64,000 nucleotides of DNA from an uncultured Candidatus Saccharibacteria bacterium (lineage in GTDB: Bacteria > Patescibacteriota > Saccharimonadia > Saccharimonadales > Saccharimonadaceae): assembly GCA_947307225.1 (NCBI GenBank), contig CAMZIL010000005.1, forward strand, positions 1-64,000, in the 5' to 3' direction. Shown here in pieces: positions 9,471 through 19,719 of the stretch (its first letter is position 1; every line of letters begins with the position of its first letter). Made by a program: the position numbers and the translations under genes. A model generated the notes under the pieces. It saw nothing but the letters and a program-made list of their open reading frames with translations. It did not search any database and was not told where the DNA came from.

Positions 9471-10628
9471 ATGTTTGTTGATACGGCGAAAGTTTATATT
9501 AAAGCCGGCAAGGGTGGCAACGGAGCTATCTCTTTCCGACACGAAATCTACATCCCTAAAGGCGGCCCAGATGGTGGCGACGGCGGTAAAGGCGGTGATG
9601 TGGTTTTTGTGGCCAGCAAAGACTGTGATACTTTGATTGATTTTCGCTTTCAACCAAAACTTATTGCCGAGGATGGCAAGGCCGGTTCGGGCCAGAAATC
9701 CAGCGGCAAATCCGGCAAAGACCTCGAAGTTGAGGTTCCGATCGGCACCGTCGTTAAGCGTGATGGCGAGATTGTTGCTGACCTGACTTTTGACGGCGAT
9801 CGCCAAATTGTCGCTCATGGTGGCGACGGCGGTTACGGCAACTGGCATTTCCGCAGCTCTACGCGCCAGACGCCAAAGATTGCTGAGCTTGGCAACCCAG
9901 GTGAGTCTTTTGATGCTGAACTCGAATTGAAGCTTCTCGCCGACGTCGGTCTCGTTGGCTTCCCGAATGCCGGCAAATCTACTTTTCTTTCTGTCGTTTC
10001 TAATGCAACTCCAGAAATTGCCGATTATCCATTTACGACCATTACGCCGAATCTTGGCGTTGCAAAGGTTGACGATCATGCGATTCTGATTGCGGATATT
10101 CCAGGCCTCATCGAGGGCGCTTCCGACGGCAAAGGTCTCGGCGATCGTTTCCTCCGTCATGTTGAACGCACCAAGGTTCTTTTGCATCTAATCGATGTTT
10201 ATTCCGAAGATGCCGGCAAAGCCTATAAAGATATTCGTGGTGAGCTCGAAAAATACTCCAGCGAACTTGCAGGCCGTCCAGAAATTGTTGCGTTAACGAA
10301 GTGTGAGGGTCTCGACGAGGAGCTCGTCAAAATGCAGATGCAGGCTATCCTAAAAGAGAATCCTGAGGCAAAGATTTTTGCAATTTCCAGCTCCGCGCAC
10401 CAGGGCCTAACCGAAGTTTTGCGTGAACTTTGGAGCGTGATTGAGGCTAGCCGCAAGGTTGACGAGCCGGAAGTAATTGCCGAAGAAGAGGAAGATATTC
10501 CAGTCATTACGCTCGAAGTGAAAGAGCAGAAACGCCGCGCGCATCACCAGAAATATCAGCTCGGCGAGCGCAATTCTATCCAGCAGCTCGATCCGCAAAC
10601 TGATTACGGCGACGACTACGAAGAATAA
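9471..10628 (+). CDS. obgE: GTPase Obg
   Basis: MFVDTAKVYIKAGKGGNGAISFRHE, Gly-rich Obg fold, GFPNAGKST, DIPGLIEGAS. Confidence 0.96.
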   Translation: MFVDTAKVYIKAGKGGNGAISFRHEIYIPKGGPDGGDGGKGGDVVFVASKDCDTLIDFRFQPKLIAEDGKAGSGQKSSGKSGKDLEVEVPIGTVVKRDGEIVADLTFDGDRQIVAHGGDGGYGNWHFRSSTRQTPKIAELGNPGESFDAELELKLLADVGLVGFPNAGKSTFLSVVSNATPEIADYPFTTITPNLGVAKVDDHAILIADIPGLIEGASDGKGLGDRFLRHVERTKVLLHLIDVYSEDAGKAYKDIRGELEKYSSELAGRPEIVALTKCEGLDEELVKMQMQAILKENPEAKIFAISSSAHQGLTEVLRELWSVIEASRKVDEPEVIAEEEEDIPVITLEVKEQKRRAHHQKYQLGERNSIQQLDPQTDYGDDYEE

Positions 10629-10636
10629 AACACCAC

Positions 10637-10665
10637 TTGACGACTAAGCATAAACGTGATACATT
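10637..10665 (+). promoter_or_regulatory. Promoter TTGACG-N17-TACATT
   Basis: TTGACG 10637-10642, 17-nt spacer, TACATT 10660-10665; start predicted near 10672. Confidence 0.7.
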
Positions 10666-10671
10666 AGTTGC

Positions 10672-10823
10672 AAGCTGGTACGCTCTGCGGGGTTCCACTG
10701 AAAAATGTGGACAGTGTGGAGACTAGATACAAAAATAAAAACAGCGGATTAAAACAAACATGCTTTGTGCCCCTGGGTGGGCGCGTAGCAGCTTTAAAAA
10801 ACTCCCGATCGCGGGAGTTTTTT
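10672..10823 (+). ncRNA. Unassigned structured small RNA with its own promoter and terminator
   Basis: 11/12 bp closing stem AAGCUGGUACGC / GCGUAGCAGCUU (10672-10683 / 10783-10794), inner GGGG/CCCC, hairpin UCCAC-UGAAAAAU-GUGGA, then a terminator. Confidence 0.65.
10796..10823 (+). terminator. Rho-independent terminator
   Basis: AAAAAACTCCCGATCGCGGGAGTTTTTT; symmetric, may serve both strands. Confidence 0.85.
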
Positions 10824-11412
10824 AATAGTATCTAACAATCAGCAGGCCGCCGGCGCGGATTTGATACGGCTCCTCGTCGGCCCAGTTAATAATTGTACTA
10901 GGAAGGCTGCCGCCGGAATGACCGCGAATCACGCCGTCGATACTCTTCATGCGCGTTTCGACCTCGCGCGAGTGGTTGCATGGCACCTCGCCGCGTGGAT
11001 TTGCGCTCGTTACGAGCAGTGGACCAGTTTCTTTTAGAAGATCCAACATATATTTATGTGCCGGAATACGGATGCCAATCGTATCGAAATTATTAAAATA
11101 GACGTGCTGGAAATCCGGGCGCTTTTTCAGGACTAGGGTAAGCTCGCCAGGGAAGTAGCGGCGCGCCAGATTCATATGTCGGCGGTCGATTTCGGCATAT
11201 TTTGGAATATCCTTTACGCTCGGAAGCATCATCGTTAGGATTTTACCACTATCTACCGGGCGTTCTTTTAGGGTCAAAAGTTTAAGAATTGCAGGTTCGT
11301 TGTCGAGGCGAACGGCGAGGCCATAAACAGTTTCCGTCGGGACAGCCAAAACCCCACCCCTATTAAGGGTGGCGATTGCGCCTTCCATGTCGTCTTGAGC
11401 AATAATCCTCAT
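10822..11412 (-). CDS. Threonylcarbamoyl-AMP synthase (Sua5/YrdC/TsaC family)
   Basis: GGVLAVPTETVYGLAVRLDNEPAI, PLLVTSANPRGE, PSTIINW. Confidence 0.92.
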   Translation of the reverse strand: MRIIAQDDMEGAIATLNRGGVLAVPTETVYGLAVRLDNEPAILKLLTLKERPVDSGKILTMMLPSVKDIPKYAEIDRRHMNLARRYFPGELTLVLKKRPDFQHVYFNNFDTIGIRIPAHKYMLDLLKETGPLLVTSANPRGEVPCNHSREVETRMKSIDGVIRGHSGGSLPSTIINWADEEPYQIRAGGLLIVRYY

Positions 11413-11421
11413 AACCCTCTA

Positions 11422-11463
11422 ATTATAGCACACTTTGCGAGAAAAGTCAAGAGGTGCTACAAT
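11422..11463. promoter_or_regulatory. Overlapping divergent promoters (sua5-type minus / serpin plus)
   Basis: Minus TTGACT-N17-TATAAT; plus -10 TACAAT begins 7 nt after the minus -35. Confidence 0.6.
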
Positions 11464-11503
11464 AGTGCTAACGTTTATTAACTAAAGGTCAAAAGGAGAC
11501 TTA

Positions 11504-13291
11504 ATGGACGAAGAAAATAATCCGGTAAATCCATTCAGCGATGCTCCAGCTGCGCCAGAAACGCCAGCAGAGCCAACTGTGGAAGAACCAATTGCTGCAG
11601 ATCCGGTTGCAGAAGCAGAACCAGTTGCAGAAGCCGAACCAGTAGAGTCGGCGGAGCCTGTAGCACCAGTCGAACCAGAAACGCCAGTATCAGAGGGTAA
11701 GCCTAGCGATACCGTCGTTACTATTCCGGCAGATAAAAAGAGTAAAAAACCAGTCATCGCCCTCGTTCTCGTCCTCTTAGTTTTGGCTTGCGGCGGCTTC
11801 GGCGCATGGTGGTTCCTAAATAACCAGGGTGGCAAGCAGAGCAACGATACCGAAAAAACGGCTAGCTCTGAGGAAATCTCCAAACTTCGTCTCACTGGCA
11901 ATGGCCTAAGTGACTTTGACCTAAAGTTCCTCAAGCTTAACGATGATGAGGTCAATAAGGTTTATAGCCCACTATCAATCAAATATGCGCTAAAGATGCT
12001 TTCCGATGCAGCTGATGGCGAGACCAAGACGCAGATCGATAATCTCGTCGGCGATTACAAGCCAAAAGCTTACATCGATAGCCAGAACCGCTCTCTCGTT
12101 AATGCATTCTTTATTTCGAATGATTACAAGAGCCAGATTCTCGATAGCTATATTAGCGGCCTAAAGACTAACTACAATGCTGACGTTGTTTATGACGATT
12201 TCAAGACGGCAGCTCCAATCAATAACTGGATTAGCAAGAAGACCTTCGGCATCATCAAGAACATGCTTTCCGACGAAGATGTTAGCCAGCTCAACTATGC
12301 GCTCGTCAACGCACTTGCAATCGATATGAACTGGACCAACCGCATTCAGTGTGCATATAACGAAGACAGCTCCAAGAATATCCCAAGCAAGGACTATGAT
12401 GTCGATTATCGCCATGAGAAATATAACGATATGGTCAACTGCGTCGATCCAAGCAACAAAGACAGCTACAAGAGTGTTGACTTCAACGGCGGTAAGGCAA
12501 AATCCCTGACAATCGCTGCAAGCGTCAACAAGTACGATATCGTCAAGGAGCTCGGCGAGAGCAAGATTCGCTCGACGGTCAAGCCAAAATATGAGCAATG
12601 GCTAAAGTCTGGCGACGCAACTAGTGAGGCCGAGAAAGATGCCGATAAATATCTCGATGGTTACATCCAGGAGCTAAAGGATAACTATGGCAAGGTTGAT
12701 GATTCTACCGACTTCGCATTCGCAGATAACGATGGCGAAAAAGTCTTCGCAAAGGATCTTCAGACCTATAGCGGTTCTACTCTCCAGTATGTCGGTATTA
12801 TGCCAAAAGAGAAAGATCTCAAAGAATACATCAGCGGTCTTACCGCAGAGGGTCTCACCGAGACTATCGGTAGCCTAAAGACTATCAAGAAAGAAAACTT
12901 CAAAGACGGTGTTATCACCCAGATCCACGGTACTGTCCCTGTATTCAAGTACAACTACGACATGCCGCTCAAGGATAATCTTCAGAATCTCGGTATCAAC
13001 GATGTCTTTGGCAAAAACTCAAACCTTTCCAAGATGACCAAGCAGGAAGGTGCCCGCATCGACTCCGTCAAGCACTTTGCTGACATCGAATTCTCGAACG
13101 ATGGTATCAAGGCTGCAGCTGCAACTTACTTTGGTGGTAAGGGCAACGCTGGTAGCTTTGACTATCTATGGGATGTTCCTGTAGAGAAGATCGACTTGAC
13201 CTTCAACAAGCCATACATGTATATTATCCGCGACAAGGATACCGGCGAGGTTTGGTTCACGGGTACTGTTTACAAGCCAACCGAGTATTAG
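11504..13291 (+). CDS. Serpin-family protein with N-terminal Pro/Glu/Ala-rich region and TM anchor
   Basis: SPLSIKYALKMLSDAADGETKTQI, hinge NDGIKAAAAT, C-terminal FNKPYMYIIRDKDTGEVWFTGTVYKP. Confidence 0.88.
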   Translation: MDEENNPVNPFSDAPAAPETPAEPTVEEPIAADPVAEAEPVAEAEPVESAEPVAPVEPETPVSEGKPSDTVVTIPADKKSKKPVIALVLVLLVLACGGFGAWWFLNNQGGKQSNDTEKTASSEEISKLRLTGNGLSDFDLKFLKLNDDEVNKVYSPLSIKYALKMLSDAADGETKTQIDNLVGDYKPKAYIDSQNRSLVNAFFISNDYKSQILDSYISGLKTNYNADVVYDDFKTAAPINNWISKKTFGIIKNMLSDEDVSQLNYALVNALAIDMNWTNRIQCAYNEDSSKNIPSKDYDVDYRHEKYNDMVNCVDPSNKDSYKSVDFNGGKAKSLTIAASVNKYDIVKELGESKIRSTVKPKYEQWLKSGDATSEAEKDADKYLDGYIQELKDNYGKVDDSTDFAFADNDGEKVFAKDLQTYSGSTLQYVGIMPKEKDLKEYISGLTAEGLTETIGSLKTIKKENFKDGVITQIHGTVPVFKYNYDMPLKDNLQNLGINDVFGKNSNLSKMTKQEGARIDSVKHFADIEFSNDGIKAAAATYFGGKGNAGSFDYLWDVPVEKIDLTFNKPYMYIIRDKDTGEVWFTGTVYKPTEY

Positions 13292-13300
13292 GAAAACAAA

Positions 13301-14878
13301 ATGTCTAAACTTCACTATGATGGGCCTGTCGTCCTCGTCGTTCTCGACGGGGTCGGCATCCGCGAAGATTCTAGTTTTAATGCCGTCAAAAAGGCGCACC
13401 TAGAAACCTATAATCACCTCTTAGAGGACTATCCATGCGCCGCCATTAATGCAAGCGGCAAATGGGTCGGTATCCCGGACGGTGACATGGGCAATAGTGA
13501 AGTTGGCCACAACGCAATGGGCGCTGGAGAGATTGTTCTCCAGCGCAGCGCTGCGGTCGAAGAAGAAATCATGGGCGGCAAGGCGTTCTCTGAGCCGGTT
13601 TGGCAAGATACGGTTCGCCGCGTCGTCGATAATGATTCGACTCTTCATTTCATGGGTATTTTCAGTGATGGAAATGTCCATTCAAATATCGCTCATCTCG
13701 AGAAGATGCTCGAGCAGGCACAAAAAGACGGCGTCAAACGCGTGCGTATTCATGCATTGATTGATGGCCGCGATGTCCCGCCTCAGAGCGAGCCAAAATA
13801 TATTCAGCGTATTGAGAAATTTGTCGAGGATCTCGGCAATCCGGACTATAAAATTGCGAGTGGTGGTGGCCGTATGGTTATCACTTGCGATCGCTATGAA
13901 AATGACTGGGGAATGGTCGAGCAAGGTTGGCGCACGCACGTATTAGGCGAAGGCCGTCAGTTCGCGTCCGCTACTGAAGCGGTTGAAACATATCGCAAAG
14001 AACAGCCAGGTCTCCAGGATCAATATATGCCAGCATTTGTTGTTGCTGAAAATGGCCAAGCCATCGGCACGATTAATGACGGTGATGCACTTATTTATCT
14101 AGATTTCCGCGCAGACCGCGCAATCGAAATCACTCAGGCCTTCACTTACGACGACTTTCCACATTTTGATCGCATCCGTCGTCCAGACATTCGCTTCGTC
14201 GGCATGACGGAGTATAACGAAGACCTTCATGTCCCGCAATATACTCTCGTAAAAACGCCAGAGTTCAAGCACTCGCTCACGAAACATCTTTCCGGTCTCG
14301 GCATTCGCCAATACGCTATCTCCGAAACGGTCAAATACGGCCACATTACCTACTATTTCAATGGTAATTCCTACGATATTCCAGCCGGCGAAGTCGAAGA
14401 AGAAATTCCTTCCTACAAAGAGCCATTCAATACTCGCCCATGGATGAAATCGGCTGAGATTACCGATCGTTTGATTGTTGCTATTGAGAGCGGTCAGTTC
14501 GATTTTCTCCGCGTCAACTATCCTGGTGGTGATATGGTTGGCCACTTTGGCGAGCTCGAGCCTACGATCATTGCTATGGAGGCAATTGATGTCTGTCTAA
14601 AGCGCATCGTCGAAGCGGTCAACAAGCTTGGCGGCGTCACGATTATTACGGCCGACCATGGCAACGCCGAAGAGCTTATTGATGAGCAGGGTAGTCCAAA
14701 AACCTCTCATACGACCAACAAGATTCCGTTTGCGATTATTGATGATACTGAAAACCGCGACAAATACCAGCTCGCGGATGGCGAGTTTGGCCTCGCGAAT
14801 GTCGCTTCGACCGTCGCTGACCTTCTTGGCGTCGAGCCGGACGAAGCTTGGCTGCCATCGATTATTACGATAAAATAA
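13301..14878 (+). CDS. gpmI: 2,3-bisphosphoglycerate-independent phosphoglycerate mutase
   Basis: VVLVVLDGVGIRED, MGNSEVGHNAMGAG, TADHGNAEEL. Confidence 0.96.
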   Translation: MSKLHYDGPVVLVVLDGVGIREDSSFNAVKKAHLETYNHLLEDYPCAAINASGKWVGIPDGDMGNSEVGHNAMGAGEIVLQRSAAVEEEIMGGKAFSEPVWQDTVRRVVDNDSTLHFMGIFSDGNVHSNIAHLEKMLEQAQKDGVKRVRIHALIDGRDVPPQSEPKYIQRIEKFVEDLGNPDYKIASGGGRMVITCDRYENDWGMVEQGWRTHVLGEGRQFASATEAVETYRKEQPGLQDQYMPAFVVAENGQAIGTINDGDALIYLDFRADRAIEITQAFTYDDFPHFDRIRRPDIRFVGMTEYNEDLHVPQYTLVKTPEFKHSLTKHLSGLGIRQYAISETVKYGHITYYFNGNSYDIPAGEVEEEIPSYKEPFNTRPWMKSAEITDRLIVAIESGQFDFLRVNYPGGDMVGHFGELEPTIIAMEAIDVCLKRIVEAVNKLGGVTIITADHGNAEELIDEQGSPKTSHTTNKIPFAIIDDTENRDKYQLADGEFGLANVASTVADLLGVEPDEAWLPSIITIK

Positions 14879-14882
14879 AAGC

Positions 14883-15575
14883 ATGAACGTATTAGCAATT
14901 GTGATTACGGCAAATATCGTCGCAACGCTGGCGATTTTTTGCGGCCTAAAATTATTCGATATTGGTAGCGATTTTGCAGACATGATAAAGAAATACGGTG
15001 TGTTTCTTGGCATTATCTTTGCTTTTGTGGCGATCTTCCATTTTCTCATCCGCGACGCGGTGGAGATTTTGGACATTGATTACGTTATCTGGACGATCTT
15101 GATTAGTACGGTCGGCTTCTCGTTTCTCGGCTTCATTACCTCTATTCTGAAGAATCTCTTGCTTGAGTTCCGCGAAAAGAAAAAAGGCAAGAAGCGCGTA
15201 CCGATTTACTCCGCAATGGGGCTTTGTGCAATCGATCTATTTATGGGCATCGTTGCTGGCGCTGCGGCTGGTATTTGTTTCGTTGTGAACTCCGGCACAG
15301 GCGTCATCATGCTTTGTGCTCTTAGCCTCTTAATTCTCATTCGCAAAGTCGCAACGATTCGCTATTATCAGGACGCGAAGATTCGTCGCGAAGTAAATCT
15401 CGCCATTCTTATTCCGTCCCTCTGCGTATCTCCGATCGTAGCAATTCTTGTCTATCTCTGGGGCGCTGAGCGCTATGCCTACATTGGCGTCTTCCTTGCT
15501 ACGGCCATCGGTTACCTTGCCTACATTTGCCTCTATCATCTGTTAATCATTGTAAAAAGCATTAAAAAACGCTAA
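14883..15575 (+). CDS. Polytopic membrane protein of unknown function
   Basis: Multiple hydrophobic segments. Confidence 0.6.
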   Translation: MNVLAIVITANIVATLAIFCGLKLFDIGSDFADMIKKYGVFLGIIFAFVAIFHFLIRDAVEILDIDYVIWTILISTVGFSFLGFITSILKNLLLEFREKKKGKKRVPIYSAMGLCAIDLFMGIVAGAAAGICFVVNSGTGVIMLCALSLLILIRKVATIRYYQDAKIRREVNLAILIPSLCVSPIVAILVYLWGAERYAYIGVFLATAIGYLAYICLYHLLIIVKSIKKR

Positions 15576-15587
15576 ACTAATATCATT

Positions 15588-16427
15588 ATGCAGATCAAGA
15601 AAGCTATCATTCCTGTTGCGGGTTGGGGTACTCGCCGTCTCCCTATCACTAAAGTAATCGAAAAAGCTATGCTGCCAATTGGCAACCGTCCACTAGTTGA
15701 TTATGTCGTGGAAGATTGCGCAAAGGCCGGCATTGAGGATGTCTATATCGTCATCGACGAAAAACCATTCTCACAGATCAAGGCTTATTACGAAGAAAAC
15801 GAAAAGTTAAATAATTACCTCGTTGCTCGTGGTAAAGCCGATAAGGTTTCGCTCGCAAATACTCAGCGCCCGGGCATGACAATCCATTTTCATTGCCAGA
15901 AAGACGTTGACGCTCGCTACGGCAACGCTTGTCCAGTTGCCCAGGTCGTAGAAGAATACGACATCGACGAGCCGACAGTTGTTCTTATGGGTGATGACTT
16001 TATCTACAATGCTGATGGCTCTTCTGATCTCGTTCGCTTGATGGAATGCGTAAATGATACTTCCGATTCCGCAATGCTCGCAACTGAAATCGATCCAAAC
16101 GACGTCGAGAAATATGGCGTGCTCAAGGTTGAGGACGGCATTCTAACTGGTATTTATGAAAAGCCAAAGAAAGAGGAGGCTCCAAGCAACCTCATTAACG
16201 TCAGCAAATACATCATGTCACCTGCGCTACTAAAGCGCATCGTCGATTACTGCCACGAGAATGATTTTGGTCCTGGCGACCAAGAGTATCTCATCACCGA
16301 TCCGATTATCGACCGCATTAAGGCTGGCGAAAAGATTCACGTCAAACCAATTCAGGGTGAATATCTCGATGGCGGCTCCGCAGAGGGCTGGCTCCACGCA
16401 AATAACGTAGTTTGCGGCGGTAAATAA
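15588..16427 (+). CDS. galU: UTP-glucose-1-phosphate uridylyltransferase
   Basis: KKAIIPVAGWGTRRLPITKVIEKAMLPIGNRPLVDYVVE. Confidence 0.95.
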   Translation: MQIKKAIIPVAGWGTRRLPITKVIEKAMLPIGNRPLVDYVVEDCAKAGIEDVYIVIDEKPFSQIKAYYEENEKLNNYLVARGKADKVSLANTQRPGMTIHFHCQKDVDARYGNACPVAQVVEEYDIDEPTVVLMGDDFIYNADGSSDLVRLMECVNDTSDSAMLATEIDPNDVEKYGVLKVEDGILTGIYEKPKKEEAPSNLINVSKYIMSPALLKRIVDYCHENDFGPGDQEYLITDPIIDRIKAGEKIHVKPIQGEYLDGGSAEGWLHANNVVCGGK

Positions 16428-16645
16428 TGCAGATTTCTGTGCGCGTTAAACCTGGCGTAAAGGGTGCGACGCGCCTTGAAAAACAAGAAGACGGCAGCTA
16501 TGTCGCCTTTTTGCATGCCCGCGCTCATGACGGGGAGGCGAACAAGGCTTTGCTTGAACTGATTTCCGACGAGTTTAAAGTGCCAAAAACTCAGATTGAA
16601 ATTGTTGCTGGCGCCAAGTCGCGCGACAAAGTCATTTCGTTATAA
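16427..16645 (+). CDS. DUF167/YggU family protein
   Basis: ISVRVKPGVKGATRLE...VFLHARAHDGEANKALLELISDEF...IEIVAGAKSRDKVI-type sequence. Confidence 0.8.
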   Translation: MQISVRVKPGVKGATRLEKQEDGSYVAFLHARAHDGEANKALLELISDEFKVPKTQIEIVAGAKSRDKVISL

Positions 16646-16723
16646 AAATAACCATAAAAAGCATCTACAATAATTAGCCACGAGCATGATAAAATAGACA
16701 TTAGTAAATAAGTGGAGTTACTA

Positions 16724-19678
16724 ATGAAAAGAATGAAGCGCCAAAGCGTTTGGCGAAGCAGGGCTTATGTGCTGTCTGTATTAGTATTTACAGTCAGTTT
16801 TATTACATCTCTCGCTTCAACTACTTCCGTAATTGCGGAAGCAGCAAAATTTAAAATTAAAGCAGCTGAAATTACTACAATGTCGGCTGGCGCAACTGGT
16901 GCTATCACCGGGTTCGACGATTCAACAATCGCGAGCGAGGTGTCTTTCTATAAGCTTAACGACAGTGCAACTTTCAAGGTAACGCTCGAGAATACCGACT
17001 CAGTTGACCATGTCATTAAGGGTATTTCCGATAATAATTCGAACGAAAACATCTCGTATTCTTATGATAATCACGCAGATGAAACCATTACGGCTGGCAG
17101 CGCATTCGACTTTGTCTTTACGGCTAAATATGTTAAGTCCGTGGCCGACATGAGCAAGCGCGCTCAGAGTCTAAGCGTCGAGTTCGCAATCCAGTTTACA
17201 GACATCGCTGAGCCAGAGACTATTAGCATCACTCCAAATACGCACGACGGTATAACGGGCAGCGTCATTATTCTTTCTATTTCGTCGCTCGGCCTAATTG
17301 TCTGCGCAGTTATTTTCATCAAGAATCACAAGCAGTCCACTAAGGCTCTCGGTGTCGCAGCGACTGTTATTGCGGCGGCTGTTATCGCTACGAGCGTCAG
17401 CGCTATTGCTACTGAAGTAAACTCCTTTACTCTAACTACGAACTACGGCCTCTACGACAAGGTCGTTGTCAGTTATGGCGATAATGACTATATTGTCGAC
17501 TACGGCAAGACACTCGAGGAAGCTGATGAAATTGAGATTCCGGGCGTGACTGGCCAAAGCTTCGTCGGCTGGCAGGACGAGGATGGCAACGATATTGATC
17601 CTACGGCTCCAATTACTGAAGACATTACAATTTTTGCCAAGACGAATATGAATCATTACTCAATCGCCTTCGATAAAAACGAAAGTGCTGCTACTGGCGA
17701 GATGAATTCGCTCGATGCTATATATGGCACACCTGTCACTTTAACTGGCAACGCATTTTCTTGGACTGGCCACACCTTCGCTGGCTGGGCCACCACGCCG
17801 ACTGGTGATGTCGCTTACGCGGATGGGGAAGAGGTCAATAATCTTACTGCCGAGAATAACGGCACAGTCACGCTTTATGCGAAGTGGGAAGATGAGACTC
17901 TCGTTCTTAACTTTAACGGTAATGGCCGCAAATTCTCTAATGGTGCGGGCGTAAATACTGTTAAGGTAACCGGCACCTGTGGTGATTCTTATACTCGTGC
18001 ACGTCAGAAATTCTCACATACACCTAATATCGATGACAATGGCGTACGCAACGGCGACTACGCGACATACATCCAAGATATCGATGTCGTTACGTTCCCG
18101 GGCGCCGCAAAACTTCATGCGGAAATCCAGTATAGCACTCAGACAGATAAAGATTGGCTATATGTTATTAAGGGCGTGTATACTGGCACGGTGTCGCAGT
18201 ATATATATGACAGCAATAAGCTCGCTGGGTATAATGGCGGGAATGACACTATGCGGACGGCATCTTTGGATATTCCAGGCGACACTGCATCCTTTGTCTT
18301 CTATTCGGATTACATGACTAACTATTATGGCTATTATGCAGTGATTGAGGCCTACGACGAAAACGATAATCTCATCGGTAGCCCGGTCGCAGACTGTAAT
18401 CGCGAGGTTTATTCTGGCGCATTCGAAGACTTGCCGACTGGCAACTATTTCTTCAAGGGGTGGTCTGAGGACATTAATGATGAGAGAGGCCTATATACGA
18501 ATATGGCCGACATTCGCGATCATGTTCCAGGCGTAGTTGGCCAAACTAAGACTCTCTATGCAATCTATGAGCAGCTTTATACTATAAAGTACGACGGTAA
18601 TGGTAGTACTACCGGTACTATGGGGGAAGCATTTACGAAGAGCGGCATGCATAAAGGCGAGTACTATTATTTGAACGCACCTAATTTCCTGCGCGACGAT
18701 TATGGCTTCATTGGTTGGAGTATGGATAAAAATGCTCAGCCGGGTGGCAGCTCAAAGATTTATGGTCCGAACGAGATGATTACGCTTAATCAGACCATTA
18801 CGGACGGCGCCGTGAATGACGGCGAAATCATCATGTATGCAATTTGGGCGCCGAAGAGTACGACCTATACCTTGCAGACCTTTAATGCGACTACGTTTGA
18901 GCTGACGAATCCGAATACGACCATAACGGCATTGACGGATACGCGCGATGGCCAAACCTATGCTGTTGCAAAATTGGCAGACGGCAAATGGTGGATGATT
19001 GAAAACTTGCGCTTCAACCCGACGGGCAAGGAATTGAATGATGAGAATACGAACCATCCAACTGCGTCGTTTGTAAACACGGCGAAGAATCTTACTACTC
19101 TAACAACTCCGGCTGCATGCGGCGATGATGGCCAGTATACCTCCGGTTGTATTAACAAGTATTCGCTTTTGATTTCCGATATTAATTCCGAGAGTACTCC
19201 TTCGCCAACGGCGACGAGTGGTCAGACCTATGAGTTTGGCGCACACTATAACTGGTACACTGCTACGGCTGGAAATGGTGCATATAGTGTCACGAACTTT
19301 AATGAAGTCACGGGTGATCTTTGCCCAGCTGGCTGGCGCCTTCCATCTAATCATTATACTGATTCGACCAAGTCTGATTTCTCGCAGCTTGATTTGGCGC
19401 TTGGCGGTAATGGCGCTATTCAATATCACGGCAATTATTCCGAAACGGAAACAAGCTATCCGAACAACTTTACCTATGCCGGTAAAGCTATCAGCCGCGT
19501 TAAAATTGAAGTCGGGCAGCGTAGTACTAATGGACAATACTGGGGCAGAACTAGTGGCCGCTCGGAAGAGTACGCCTCCTACTATCTCGTATCAATTTCG
19601 AAGAACGATATCCATTATTCTGACCAGGGGTATTTAGCGAAATCTTCATATCTTCCAATCCGCTGTCTAGCGCAGTGA
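16724..19678 (+). CDS. Large secreted/membrane surface protein with InlB-like beta repeats and a C-terminal Fibrobacter-succinogenes-major-domain-like region
   Basis: Signal peptide; internal TM pair; Y-x-GW-x-DE / LYAKW repeats; DGQTYAVAKLADGKWWMIENLRF...CPAGWRLPS. Confidence 0.8.
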   Translation: MKRMKRQSVWRSRAYVLSVLVFTVSFITSLASTTSVIAEAAKFKIKAAEITTMSAGATGAITGFDDSTIASEVSFYKLNDSATFKVTLENTDSVDHVIKGISDNNSNENISYSYDNHADETITAGSAFDFVFTAKYVKSVADMSKRAQSLSVEFAIQFTDIAEPETISITPNTHDGITGSVIILSISSLGLIVCAVIFIKNHKQSTKALGVAATVIAAAVIATSVSAIATEVNSFTLTTNYGLYDKVVVSYGDNDYIVDYGKTLEEADEIEIPGVTGQSFVGWQDEDGNDIDPTAPITEDITIFAKTNMNHYSIAFDKNESAATGEMNSLDAIYGTPVTLTGNAFSWTGHTFAGWATTPTGDVAYADGEEVNNLTAENNGTVTLYAKWEDETLVLNFNGNGRKFSNGAGVNTVKVTGTCGDSYTRARQKFSHTPNIDDNGVRNGDYATYIQDIDVVTFPGAAKLHAEIQYSTQTDKDWLYVIKGVYTGTVSQYIYDSNKLAGYNGGNDTMRTASLDIPGDTASFVFYSDYMTNYYGYYAVIEAYDENDNLIGSPVADCNREVYSGAFEDLPTGNYFFKGWSEDINDERGLYTNMADIRDHVPGVVGQTKTLYAIYEQLYTIKYDGNGSTTGTMGEAFTKSGMHKGEYYYLNAPNFLRDDYGFIGWSMDKNAQPGGSSKIYGPNEMITLNQTITDGAVNDGEIIMYAIWAPKSTTYTLQTFNATTFELTNPNTTITALTDTRDGQTYAVAKLADGKWWMIENLRFNPTGKELNDENTNHPTASFVNTAKNLTTLTTPAACGDDGQYTSGCINKYSLLISDINSESTPSPTATSGQTYEFGAHYNWYTATAGNGAYSVTNFNEVTGDLCPAGWRLPSNHYTDSTKSDFSQLDLALGGNGAIQYHGNYSETETSYPNNFTYAGKAISRVKIEVGQRSTNGQYWGRTSGRSEEYASYYLVSISKNDIHYSDQGYLAKSSYLPIRCLAQ

Positions 19679-19687
19679 TAGATACGT

Positions 19688-19719
19688 AAAAAAAGAACCG
19701 CTTAAAGCGGTTCTTTTTA
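19688..19719. terminator. Bidirectional terminator
   Basis: AAAGAACCGCTTAAAGCGGTTCTTTTT. Confidence 0.8.

Noticed and set aside
9435-10187. 250-aa minus-strand ORF opposite obg
   Set aside because: Antisense to a clear obg gene with no family signature.
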